A DNA stretch of 64,000 nt from Tubulanus polymorphus. Taxonomy: Eukaryota > Nemertea > Palaeonemertea > Tubulaniformes > Tubulanidae. The translations under genes were made by a program, and so were the position numbers. Positions 1 to 11,200 of the stretch are shown here, piece by piece (within the stretch, counting starts at the first letter, position 1; each line of letters opens with the position of its first letter). The notes under the pieces are model-generated. The model ran no database searches, was not told the origin of the DNA, and worked only from the letters and a program-made list of their open reading frames with translations. The stretch lies in contig NC_134034.1 of the NCBI RefSeq assembly GCF_964204645.1, positions 10,597,414 through 10,661,413 on the forward strand, in the 5' to 3' direction.

Positions 1-136
1 TTGAAATGTTCCCAGCGTTCTTTATCACCGAATTCAAAACGCAATAATGCTTAGTTTTTTTTAAGGAGATTTTATGATCATTTTATGATCGTTTTTTAAT
101 CCATTCGTCAAATATTTCAACTTTCTGACATTTCAG

Positions 137-261
137 AACCTTGCGATAAAAAGCCCTGTAAAAACGGCGGAACTTGTTCGAATTTGAGTTCGCGACGATA
201 CAAATGCAAATGTAAAACCGGGTTCAGAGGAAGTCGATGTCAATTTAAAAGAAAGAAATAA
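137..261 (+). CDS. EGF-like domain, terminal exon of an upstream gene (partial)
   Basis: A pyrimidine-rich acceptor ending in AG at 135-136 precedes an open stretch that encodes one complete EGF-like module, C-D-K-K-P-C-K-N-G-G-T-C then C-K-C-K-T-G-F-R-G-S-R-C, followed by a basic tail (QFKRKK) and a TAA stop at 259-261. The exon starts with two bases that complete a split codon (phase 1), as is usual for EGF exons. The rest of the gene lies left of the window, so the protein cannot be named. It is not the same gene as the EGF array at 12-23 kb: it ends in a stop, lacks that array's EDW signature, and a minus-strand gene lies between. A secreted or membrane extracellular protein is the likely product. 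Confidence 0.7.
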
Positions 262-2291
262 AAACTAAAGGTGAGTAATTCGCGGAATATCCGATGGTGT
301 TCATGTAGATTCTGGGAAGATTTGAATGACAAAACAAATTTTTCCAATTCAATCTTTTCTGAATCAGGTTAAAACGGGCGCCAACATTTCGAAAATCGAA
401 AAGGAGTGGTCGGAGACTAGGGTCAAGACCGATCTCAACTCAAATAGCGTCTTTTCAAAACTTCTACCGGCGACGGGCATGGAATTTTCAAACTTTAATT
501 TCAAGATCAATCATTTAGATATCTATCATAGAACGTTAATAAATATCGCACATTCCTGTGAAATCATTTGTTGAGTTTTATCAGTCAGTGTCTGTTTCGT
601 CCTACTAATAGTATTCGATCTATCTGCTGTCTCGAAAGGAGATCTGCTAGTCAGACTAAACCAATAGTCATCTGGTTGAGGTTTACATCGTCGTCCAACC
701 GTCTATAAGACAGTCGAGGCGTGTTTCGCGTTACTTTCTGGCATAGGAGAAAAGCACGAGAAGCTATAGTCGTCCACAACAGCAAGACAAACTTATCGGA
801 GTTAGTCGTCTATTTTAGACCGATTGTTTAAGTTAGGGCGAAACTATGCTTTCGTAGTTAGTAGTTGGAACTAATAACCGAGCACAATTCAATCGGGTCA
901 ACGCTGAGGTATATAGGGGACTGTAGTTCCTAATGCCTCGGATTTATACCGCGCGATGAGTGATTCGGTCACTCAACATTCGACAGTCGAACGTTCATTC
1001 GACATTTCGACGGCTCGACAATTCTGACACATTTCAAAATGGGGGCCATATTGGAACTAGGTCCAGACTACAGCGACCGTGCCAATCCTGTAGTCGACCA
1101 TTTCCGGACCATAGTTCCGACAAACTGACATTCGGTTTCACTTAGTTCGACTAACTCCCTAACTAACTAACTTAGTTCCCCCCGGCTGTCCGTGATGGCA
1201 AGGGAAACGGTTGTCCCGAACAGGCTTATCTAAACGTTTTTAATCAAAGTATTATTTATTTCGTTTGTACGATCCGACACAAGTGTCTTCTCGAACTAAA
1301 ATGGCCGCGACGCCGCACCAGAAACGAGTGAGAGTGTGAGGTGCAGCTGAGTGAAGCCTTAATATCACAAATCAATCAATCAGTGTGGAAACCGTAGAAC
1401 ATCACACCGTCGAGCCGTCGATGAGTGAATGAACGAATTTGAATGAATGAATCTGATATCGAATTGTGTCGTTTTCAAGGATTCTTATTCCGGGTTAGAA
1501 TCCGGAGAACGCTTGAAAACGCATAATCATCCAATGATCACGTTGATTACCTAATGTCTATTTCAATTTTTGCTTGAGAGACTTTTCGTGGCCATCCTTT
1601 AATAGAGTTTAAAATGGATTAAAAATTGATGTTTTATATCTTTGCCGAGTCCTCCTTCTAAGACCTTTATCGGGTCTGACTTAGTTCAGGCACTTGACGT
1701 TCTCTCAAATTAGCAATTGATTGACATCGATTGGATAACCCTCGCACAACCACGACAACAAATTCATTCTAAGAAATGTTCAGGACCCAGTTCCACAGTT
1801 GTGAGTTAGAGTTAACTCTGAGTTGAAATCAGTTCATTTCCGATGTTTTAACTCAGAGTCAAATCTTAACTCATGACTGTGGAACTGGGTCCAGTGTTCT
1901 GAGAAGAAAGTCAGGATTCTATATTCACAAACCGATTTGCCTCAGGAGAATTCAAAATAACAACGTTCAAGATTTATTCGCGGACGGGTTTCATTGCTAT
2001 ATACAATGAAGTTTCTATTGTCTTACTTTCGACAGGAAAACACCGCACAACAGACAATCAAAAGAATCGGATGGTCTCTTTCCGGAGCCAATTAGAAGTG
2101 ACCGATGATGTCGCAAATAGTTTCTGAATGACGGTTATTATTATTACGTTAGATGAAAATCAATTCTCGAATATTCAACAAAACGTGACATAAATATAAC
2201 GGTTAAAAGTCAAATTCGATTCTAATCTGAATCTTGAAAAATATGCCATTTCTACGGTAAATATCAACCTCTTCTCTCGACGTTTTTAGAA
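262..2291. other. Intergenic, no gene recognised
   Basis: I see no convincing coding exon in this 2 kb. The short open frames at 326-574 and 960-1145 lack domain features and good splice context. The stretch holds unique AT-rich sequence and one compact foldback element at 1783-1892. Confidence 0.5.
1783..1892. repeat. Foldback (MITE-like) element, 'GGACCCAGTTCCACAGTT' family
   Basis: The ends are inverted copies: GGACCCAGTTCCACAGTT on the left and its near complement ending GGAACTGGGTCC on the right, around a core that is itself largely palindromic (GAGTTAACTC). Related elements lie at 26086-26195, and related end motifs occur in the tandem repeats at 20.1-20.5 kb and 54.9-55.2 kb. No coding capacity. 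Confidence 0.6.
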
Positions 2292-4132
2292 TTAAGTCTT
2301 GGCGTCGGTGAGGAGTCGTTCGATGTCTTCGATTTGAAGACCGGAATTCAAGTGGAAACATGGCCGACACGAGCAACTCAACGGAAAACGCACCGGACGT
2401 CTGATCATTTTGCCGCGTTTACACCGCATCGACACCAACTGTATACCCATCTGCAACGGCTCGCAACAACTGCAAAATAAAGCAGTAAAATCAATCGATG
2501 ATTTTATGATAAACCTAGCGCCCGGAGCCTCGAGATACCAACGGTATCCAAGAGGCAGGGCGGATTAAAGGGGGTCTGAGGGACTCCGGACCCCTCCTCC
2601 CAGATTTGAAGGTCTCAAAAAGAAACCCTAAGCGACGTTTTTTCAATGAAAGTGAATACAAAACAAACAGAAGTGGTATTTTCTCATGATGAATATACAA
2701 TGTTATTGTGGTTGTGGTATTGTGCATTTTATGATTAATTCCATGGATTTCGTCTTTCAACTTCGTGGATATCCCATCAAAACATTTCTATTGTCGAGTA
2801 CCCCTCACTGTCGTTGGGCATTAGGGCTATGCCGTTATGCGTCTTGCATCGTCATAACAGTAATATTTCATATCGTCCCCTTTTACTTCCCTGGGCCCCA
2901 CCCCTACTAATATCCTAGAACCGCTCCTGAGAGATGGATGTAGCCTAGGTTTCTGAGTACTGCGCAACTGTGAAATGGTACATGTTGGCCCAATCGGGGG
3001 CCGGATAATTTTGAATATAAGATACAATCTTAGTGCATTTCGGGCATCAAATTCATCCTTCTATCCATCTACAAAATATGCCGGTAAATTGGCGCCTAGA
3101 AACTGGGAATATGTTTAGCTTCGATAGCTTACCTGCACGTTCGTCCGATTTGGTATGGATGATCGGTGACCAGATTCGAGTAAGAATGACACGTTCCCTT
3201 ACAGCCTAGCGTGGTCAGTTTAACAGTTTCGCATTCGTGCCGATATTTCGGCGGCGGACTGACGCTCAGAATGGCCGGCATCAGCGCACACGTTTCCTCG
3301 CGAGAAAGGACCATCCTTCGAGTCCGGTTCGTGGTCCGTGTCGTCTGCCATAGCGGTCCCGTGCGGTCCTCGTCACCAGTCTGAGCGCCTATCGCGCGGA
3401 CACAGCAAGTGCTGACGGTGACGACTAGTAGAATTTGCCACACTCCTAAAAAATGACGAAAAATCTACTTTTGAAATCTTTACGGCATTCATGATATTAT
3501 CATATTTGTCATAAAATAATCATCGTTGTTTTCAGTTTTTGAAAGTGTGCTGATAAAATGTATGATGTCTGGTTTTTGTAGTTCATGTTCAGTTAAAAAT
3601 GTCTCAGGTGAAGTACTGAACACATGTGAAGTGTGGACGATCAGTTTTTGAATGTACGTGCTGAAAAATGTCTAATATCTGGTGTTTGTAGTTCTTTTGA
3701 TAATAAATGTCGCAGGTGAAGTTCTGAACACATGTGAAGTCATATGATAATACAGAACCACGCATATGATGTCAATATGACGCTTTTTGTGGTTTGTTTA
3801 GTCTGTCAATTTTCCTTGTTTTTTTTTCTTGTAAAATAAACTCATTTTGGTTTTTAAAAAAAAAAACATGTGAAGTGTGGGCGATCAGAAAATAGAAGAA
3901 ACGGTGACAAAATATATATAAGATATACCTAGCGATGGGCCCAGACGAGACCCGTATAAGTGTACACAATGGAAATATTTTACGGTGAAAGATCTTAACC
4001 CCCAACAACCGGCTTGGAGAGATATCGATTGAGCAGAACCGAACGAAAATGAATGAAACCGAAGCATTAACGAAATGAATGAGATCACTGAGAAAGACTA
4101 CAAAACATTTTCTTACCTGCAATTGTAATCAT
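2292..4132 (-). CDS. burs: Bursicon alpha-like cystine-knot neurohormone
   Basis: Three minus-strand exons join in frame: 4117-4132, 3133-3445 and 2292-2469 (507 nt, 168 aa, stop TAA at 2294-2292). The first exon has only the ATG and five codons; with the start of exon 2 it gives a hydrophobic signal peptide (VWQILLVVTV core, ending about ...RAIGA). An in-frame ATG 16 codons upstream, at 4180, is an alternative start. The mature part carries 11 cysteines in the bursicon-alpha order: ETC, HEC, LGCKGTC, then RTCSCC split across the exon 2/3 junction, MRC, and the terminal LSCSCRPC. Bursicon alpha pairs with a beta subunit to activate an LGR-type receptor; in arthropods this controls cuticle tanning and wing expansion, and its role in lophotrochozoans is less clear. 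The CxCC and CxCRPC motifs favour bursicon alpha over DAN/gremlin or GPA2. No beta subunit is seen in the window. Confidence 0.75.
3530..3890. repeat. Minisatellite, ~110-bp units (copy A), in intron 1 of the bursicon-like gene
   Basis: About three degenerate copies of a unit containing CAGTTTTTGAAAGTGTGCTG and GAACACATGTGAAGTGTGG. The same unit recurs at 30240-30590, inside the intron of the CapA-like gene, and a fragment lies near 51950. It is therefore a dispersed tandem-repeat family. Confidence 0.6.
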
Positions 4133-5764
4133 GATGCTCGTGACCGAAACTGCGCGCGAGTCCAGCGCCGATGAATACATATATTATATATATACCGATA
4201 CATGAAAGTGTCGATTTTCGGTTTCTGACTGCTGCGGCGTCACCGCGCGAAACCTTACTAGTTTTAATTGCTTTTGTTCCCCTGCAGTCGTCGAGATTAA
4301 ATCGCTGACCCTTCCCTACATCGATTTCGCGAACGACGATCGACACCCGATCCTCGCTCGACGCCGTCTACCCGATGTATACAAGAATTCTAACTCTGCG
4401 AGTTGTATCAGTTTTCTGGTAATGATTTGATTTTAAAAACGGGGGTCTAACAAATTCTCATCGAAGTCTATATGTGTATACAACGGATCGAAGTCGATAT
4501 TGAGATAAGTCGCTATTTGCGTAGATTAAAGAAAAAGCAATAATATTTTGACGATCCACCGCGAAAAATCTGTTACAATGCAGACGACACTTTTTAAAAC
4601 CTGATCGTCTGCAACATTTTGTTCTCTGAAAAAAGTTGGATCTCGTAATAACTTTGACTCTAATAACCAAAATTTGCTAATCTTGAATTTGAATGACCAT
4701 TATTCAAATCTGAGATTAGAAAACGTAGACGATGGTCTTTAGTGAGTAAGACCGAAACCACGATTAGCGGCAACTAGCGGCCTACGAGAGGCCGCCAGTT
4801 GCTGCTCTATCGGTTCGACATAAGCCGGCTTGCGACGGCAACCCGACGCCTACCGAGACGCCTACAGACTCGTCGCAAGCCGTATCCAGCTAGTTACCCG
4901 TGTTCTACTCCAGCCTACGGTAGGCGGACAGTTGCTTTCGATCGCAACCGACATATGGTCATCTGCGACGCGACGGAACTGAGCGCAGGAGTTCCAGCCA
5001 ATAAGAGACCGCATATTCATAGTACAAACTATGACCGCTAGTTAGCGTCATTCGTAATTAGTCACAAACTTTCAAATTTAAGTGGTTCAAAACGTAAACC
5101 AAACCTTCAACACGGCAGATGACTGGACCGAAGATCTAGAAACGAAATTGGTAGAATTATGGTGACAGCGGCCATCTTAATATGATGTCGCTAGCACATT
5201 GTATTCAAAACAGAATCAGAAAGATAAAGATCTTAAATAAATAGCTATAGTAAAAGAAATATATTTCCCAATAATTCAAATTTATTCTCAAAATGTTTAT
5301 CACGTGACCATCTGAGCCGGTGCAGTTGCTAGTAATCGTAACCGACATAAGCAGGGAAGCAATTGGGAGGATGTCGGCCTCTGTTGCTGGGAATCGGAGC
5401 ACAGTCGACATAAGCGTGGCTGCGATCGCAGTTGCTCTCGGTTGCGTCGGTAGGAGTCGGTAGGCGTCGCGTTGCTTGTCGACATAAGCCAGCCTTTAAA
5501 GGCTTTCACTATCTAGCATGGCTACTGAATTTGAAATTGATATCTTTACAGTAAACTGCGCGTTGACGATCAGTATATAATAAACGATTCTTTATCGAAT
5601 TGACAAAATCTATCGGATAGAACTTAATGAAACGCGAATTATGCCTTTGAAGGACCCCTACGCATCTGTGATTAGACGGCATTGTTCCATCACTGCTCCG
5701 CCATATGCCGCCATTTTGTCGATTCATGCAAATGAGGGTGCACGTTTGTTACATTCGTGACATT

Positions 5765-6150
5765 CAGACGTGTTCAGAAGCCATTTTAAGAATATTCATT
5801 CAGACATATTCAGAAGCCATTTTAAGAATATTCATTCAGAATTTTAAGAATATTCATTCAGACGTATTCAGACGCCATTTTAAGAATATTCATTCAGATA
5901 TATTCCCAGAAGCCATTTTAAGAATATTCATTCGGACATATTCAGAAGCCATTTCAAGAATATTCATTCACACATATTCAGAGGCCATTTTAAGAATATT
6001 CATTCAGACATATTAAGAAGCCATTTTATGAATATTCATTCAGAAGCCATTTCAAGATTATTCATTCAGACATATTCAGAAGCTATTTTAAGATTATTCA
6101 TTCAGAGCTATTCGGAAGCCATTTTAAGATTATTCATTTAGGCATATTTA
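5765..6150. repeat. Tandem repeat with GAAGCCATTTTAAGAATATT core
   Basis: Roughly ten degenerate units of about 30-40 bp built from ATTCAGACATATTCAGAAG and CCATTTTAAGAATATTC. A short open frame across it (5705-6016) is a by-product of the repeat. Confidence 0.7.
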
Positions 6151-6226
6151 GAAGCCATGATGTTAAAAAATGAATACAATCTTCCTCGATTATTTTATCT
6201 ATGCGCAATTCAACCTCAATCTTTGT

Positions 6227-6363
6227 ACAGTTAAACCTCGTTGATACGACAAACCCCTTTATTTCCAGCATGTTCCAGCTAACATATTCATATCAATGAA
6301 GGTTTGGATAACACGATTATTTCACTTTTGCCCGACAAGATTCGTATGAACGACGTTCCACTG
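6227..6363. mobile_element. pogo/Tc1-like MITE
   Basis: Ends are imperfect inverted repeats, CAGTTAAACCTCGTTGATACG on the left and the complement of CAGTGGAACGTCGTTCATACG on the right. TA flanks both sides. CAGT(G)GAACCTCGTT-type ends are typical of pogo/Tigger-related elements. No transposase is encoded. Confidence 0.55.
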
Positions 6364-6889
6364 TATTGAATCCGTGGCCAGAAACCAATTCATTTCAAGA
6401 TTCTTACGACATAATTACTCATGATTAGTTCATATGGTATGAAAATCATGTCAACTCACTTATATCGAATAACATATGCAAAGCAACTTCAAATTCATAC
6501 GCATTGATTGACATCATATTTACGCAAATCATCCGATGCTTGCTCCCCCTGTCGGCTGATACCTGAAACAAACACCTACACCTCCTGAATTCATAATTGC
6601 CAGAGCGACAGCCGTCACGAACAGCCAACGTGGCATCGGGACCCAAATTCAACATCAACTTAGTTCAGGACACAAACTCACCTACAATATTGTTCAGGAC
6701 ACAAACTCATAAACAACGTCAAAAGTGTCCGGTTTATTTGCTTGCTTGGTAAGTTTATTTTTAAGTTAAAAAAAATGAGAACTGTGGCACCTTTTCGCAT
6801 ATTTTCGAATTTCTAGTGGCGAGAATTTAGGTAAGTTTTTCTGAGTATATATACGTACGTAGGCATTCGTCACATTTCGATGCTATCCT

Positions 6890-7029
6890 GGGCCCAGTTG
6901 CATAGTCGTGACTTAAGTCCAATAGTGGTCTTAAATCTTAAGACTGGTCTTAAGTTGTTAGATTAGCTATCGAACAAAGTTGGTCTTAGACTGGTCTTAG
7001 GTCTAAGTCATGACTATGCAACCGGTCCC
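6890..7029. repeat. Foldback element, 'CAGTTGCATAGTCGTGACTTAAG' family
   Basis: The left end GGGCCCAGTTGCATAGTC is matched by an inverted right end GACTATGCAACCGGTCCC. The interior repeats TGGTCTTAAGTTGTTAGAT-type words. Relatives lie at about 8416-8642, 26369-26512 and 56655-56918, which makes this an abundant noncoding family. Confidence 0.6.
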
Positions 7030-8201
7030 TGAAGGTTTAAATTAAACACTGCAATATCCATGGTTACAGTAAACGATTATCCATCGGGTTAGATTAACGC
7101 AGTCCAGTTGCTCAAAGGTCGGTTAAAGCCTCGTCGCATATGAAATAAACTAATTTCTACATCATTGGCTGATGTTCACCAGTGAATAAGTGATTATAAG
7201 AATTGCGTAGATTGTTATCTTTATCCGGCGGTCAGATTTAATCATCTTTGAGCATGTTTTGAGAACTGAGGGTTTATGACGCCACATTTCAGCCGCTTCC
7301 TAACGGCCATCAGGGGTCAGTTGTTCGAAAATTGGTTAGAGTTAACCAGTGGATAAACGCCTTAGTGACAATTAAATTTGCATTGTTTCCATCGCAAAAA
7401 GTCCACTAATAGTTAACTAAAGCCGGCCCCAACATCGGTAGGCGCGCAATGACACGGTTTAACTGATTTCTTTCATTTTGTATCTTTGTTACATTTATTG
7501 TATGAATATTGAAATTGTAAAACGGTGTCCCTTATGTATAGAAAAGTGTGGAGAAAATGTATTGTTGTCGATTGCAATTAGTCTCCGTACAAAAAAAAAA
7601 TCAGAATTCTAGACTAATCGTAGAGGAGACGTGAATGTCAAATCGGTAAACGCGAAAAAAATAAGTAGTGTTAAAATACAAGACAAAATTTAACTAAATT
7701 CTTAAGCATATACGAGATTTTTCTGCTAGTGCACAAAAGCTTCTCCAGGAAGATTAGTAAAATTGAGTTTTCGGATGTCGAGAGGTTCTTTCCGCCTATT
7801 TGTCGGTTTTAGAAAAAACCGGAAATTCTATTTCCGCCATTTTTTCTCGAATCCTATTGACGAATATTTCAAAACGGAAGTCCGACGAGTATATATTACA
7901 GGGCTCGAACAAAGCAGGGGTCTTTGGGGCAATTTCAAATTGTACATAACATTTAAACAAATACGTTTATCGATATCATAACCAACCATATAAACGATGG
8001 ATTTACTTTGACACATTCAGATTGACGTCATTGACGACAGCTTTGCTGCTCGCTGACTCGGAAATAATTTTTGGATAATCATCCATCCGATTTGACAAGG
8101 TGGGACCCGGGCAGCTGCGTGAAAAATCTATATCTATATTAGTCATTGTATAATATATATGAATTTCATCAAAATGCGTCTTATTTGTTTTCACTCAGGA
8201 G

Positions 8202-11200
8202 ATGATGAAGTTTCTACCAGTGGTGTTTGTCGCCATAGCTCTGTTCAGAATCGGTCAGTATCACATTCGAACAATGCTACGCCATCGGACTTAAGACTTA
8301 AGATAGCAGGGCCCTGTTTTATAGACTGGCATCAATTCTAAGCCTCGGACTAATTCAATTCAATTTCCGGGTTCAGGTTGATACAAGTCTATAAAACCAA
8401 CCCCACGTCTACTGGGGCCAGTTACATAATCGTAGCTTTGACAGTAGTCTAAGACTAACTTAGTTCTATAGCTGATAAAACAACTTTAGACCAGTCCAAG
8501 ACCATCTTAGTTCTATAGCTACTCTAACAACTTTAGACTAGTCCAAGACCATCCAAGTTCCATAGTCAATGTTACAACTTAAGACCACTTCTGGGATTTA
8601 AGACCACTTTTGTACTTACGTCTCGACTACGGAACGGCCCCAGACTCGCTTCATTGCCTTTGAAAGGAGTCATAACGCAATAAATTAGTTGATATCCCCA
8701 GCAATGAATATTTTAAGATCTAAGTAACTAAAAGCATTTTTCTTCTTTTCAGGTTTAGTGACTGGTCAAACCGATAGTGGTACAGAAAGCTCAGGTGCTC
8801 TTTTAGATGCATCTGGAGGAGAAGACGGGTTTGATGGAACTGTAGGATCTGGAAATTTTGCATCTGGAGAAAAGTCTGAGACGGTTGCATCTGGAGGAGA
8901 AACTGAAACTGTTACATCTGGAGAAGAATCCGAGACAGCTGCATCTGGAGGAGAATCTGCGACTGTAGCATCTGGAGAAGAATCTGGAACGATTTCATCT
9001 GGAGAAGAATCCGAGACTGTTGCATCTGGAGAAGAATCCGAGACTGTGGCATCCGGAGAAGAATCTGGAACGATTTCATCTGGAGAAGAATCCGAGACTG
9101 TTGCATCTGGAGAAGAATCCGAGACTGTGGCATCTGGAGAAGAATCCGAGACTGTGGCATCTGGAGAAGAATCTGGAACGATTTCATCTGGAGAAGAATC
9201 CGAGACTGTTGCATCTGGAGAAGAATCCGAGACTGTGGCATCTGGAGGAGAATCTGCGACTGTTGCATCTGGAGAAGAATCTGGAACGATTTCATCTGGA
9301 GAAGAATCCGAGACTGTTGCATCTGGAGAAGAATCCGAGACTGTGGCATCTAGAGGAGAATCTGAGACTGTTGCATCTGGAGAAGAATCCGAGACTGTTG
9401 CATCTGGAGAAGAATCTGGAACGATTTCATCTGGAGAAGAATCTGAGACTGTTGCATCTGGAGAAGAATCTGAGACTGTTGCATCTGGAGAAGAATCTGA
9501 GACTGTTGCATCTGGAGAAGAATCTGGAACGATTTCATCTGGAGAAGAATCCGAGAATGTTGCATCTGGAGAAGAATCCGAGACTGTGGCATCTGGAGAA
9601 GAATCCGAGATCGTTGCATCTGGAGAAGAATCTGGAACGATTTCATCTGGAGAAGAATCTGAGACTGTTGCATATGGAGGAGAATCCGAGACTGTGGCAT
9701 CTGGAGAAGAATCTGAGACCGTTTCATCTGGAGAAGAATCTGAGACAGTTGCATCTGGAGAAGAATCCGAGACTGTGGCATCTGGAGGAGAATCTGAGAC
9801 TGTTGCATCTGGAGGAGAATCTGAGGCCGTTGCATCTGGAGGAGAATCCGAGACTGTGGCATCTGCAGAAGAATCCGAGACTGTGGCATCTGGAGAAGAA
9901 TCTGAGACCGTTGCATCTGGAGGAGAATCTGAGACCGCTGCATCTGGAGAAGAATCTGAGACTGTTGCATCTGGAGAAGAATCCGAGACTGTGGCATCTG
10001 GAGAAGAATCTGAGACCGTTGCATCTGGAGGAGAATCTGAAAGTGAAGAGGATGAATCTACCGAATCTGGATTACTGGACGGAACTGATGGTTCGGGTGA
10101 AATCGATGAAGATACAGTTGGATCGGGATTATTGGGTAAACTTGAAAAAGATCCAAATGGTATTGAATCTGGATCTGGAGAAGACAAAGTGTCTGAAACT
10201 GGAGAAGATGGCGATAATGTAGAAACTAATCGATCTGGAGAAGTTTCTGAATCTGAAGAAGATGATGAGAATGTAGAAACTGCTGGATCCGGAGAAGAGT
10301 CTGAGACTCCAGCATCTGAATCGCTGGATGAACAAGTGGGGAGCGGAGGAACCTATCTAACCGACAATGACGCAAACTCTGACTCGACGGGCGACGAACT
10401 GACGGAGGTTGAAATCGACGAGAACGGAAAAGGAATGTTGGAAGATCGAGAGGACAGCGACAACTCGGGTTTGCAACAAACAGTCGATACAAACGACCAC
10501 GACGGCGACGACTCGCAACAGGGTGAAAAAAACGCCGTTCAAAATTCGACTGTCACTCCCAAACATCACATGACAGTGGATGGACAAGCTTGTATGTTCC
10601 CGTACACATTCGAGGGAGTCGAATACAACGAATGCATCGATTTCCACACTCCTAGTTTTCGCTGGTGCATGACCGACCACGCGCATAACTGGGGATTCTG
10701 CGGTATGTTACAATAGATAGAATTATTCATCGATATATATTCTTAACGGTTTACAGGTATATTGGTGAGATCAGCTTTGGCTTAAACCAAAGACAATACT
10801 GACTCAATTCAATGGGCCATTTTCAAAACAGTTTTGAAAAATGACCATACAATTTGAGTCGAAACGGCATATAGGATTTTAATGTTTTTAATGATGTTTT
10901 ATTGAGTTTTGCTTATACTAATAGGCCTTTATTACGTTTTATTGAAATTGTTTTATATACTGGATTTGGAGATATTCTTGTTGTTTGGTAACTGTTTTTT
11001 TTTTGTCGTTGTTCACAGATCCGGTCGGAGCGGCGAGAGAAACAGTCGACGGAGAGCAATGTCATTTTCCTTTCCTCTATCACGGCGTAATTCATACTGA
11101 CTGTACTACCGAGTTCGGCGAGAATGGCCGCGCCTGGTGTCAATACAAATCAAATAACGTCCCCGACAACTGGAAATATTGCAGTAAGAATGTTCGCCAG

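Larger units (their letters stand above)
4133..8201. other. Intergenic stretch with repeats, no gene recognised
   Basis: No supported coding exon. Contents: GC-rich partly palindromic repeats around 4760-5045 and 5310-5500 that share GACATAAGCC motifs, a tandem repeat at 5765-6150, a pogo-like MITE at 6227-6363 and a foldback at 6890-7029. The first exon of the large FN2-EGF-GON gene starts at 8202. Promoter elements could not be recognised with confidence. Confidence 0.5.

Noticed and set aside
3129-3443. Bursicon exon 2 starting at its own GTG (3443)
   Set aside because: The triplet is GTG and a good acceptor lies just before it; splicing to the ATG mini-exon at 4117-4132 restores a normal start and a longer signal peptide.
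4113-4346. 77-codon minus-strand frame ending HHDYNCR as a coding exon
   Set aside because: That frame does not join in frame with the bursicon exon 2. The ATG in another frame at 4132 does, so this is mostly 5' UTR.
8766-10187. 473-codon antisense open frame (SPDATVSDS repeats) opposite exon 2
   Set aside because: It is the complement of a 27-bp stop-free repeat. No signal peptide, splice context or domain; the plus strand frame continues into FN2.
9020-10222. 400-codon plus-strand frame (HLEKNPRLW repeats)
   Set aside because: Out-of-frame shadow of the same 27-bp repeat; no start context and no domain downstream.
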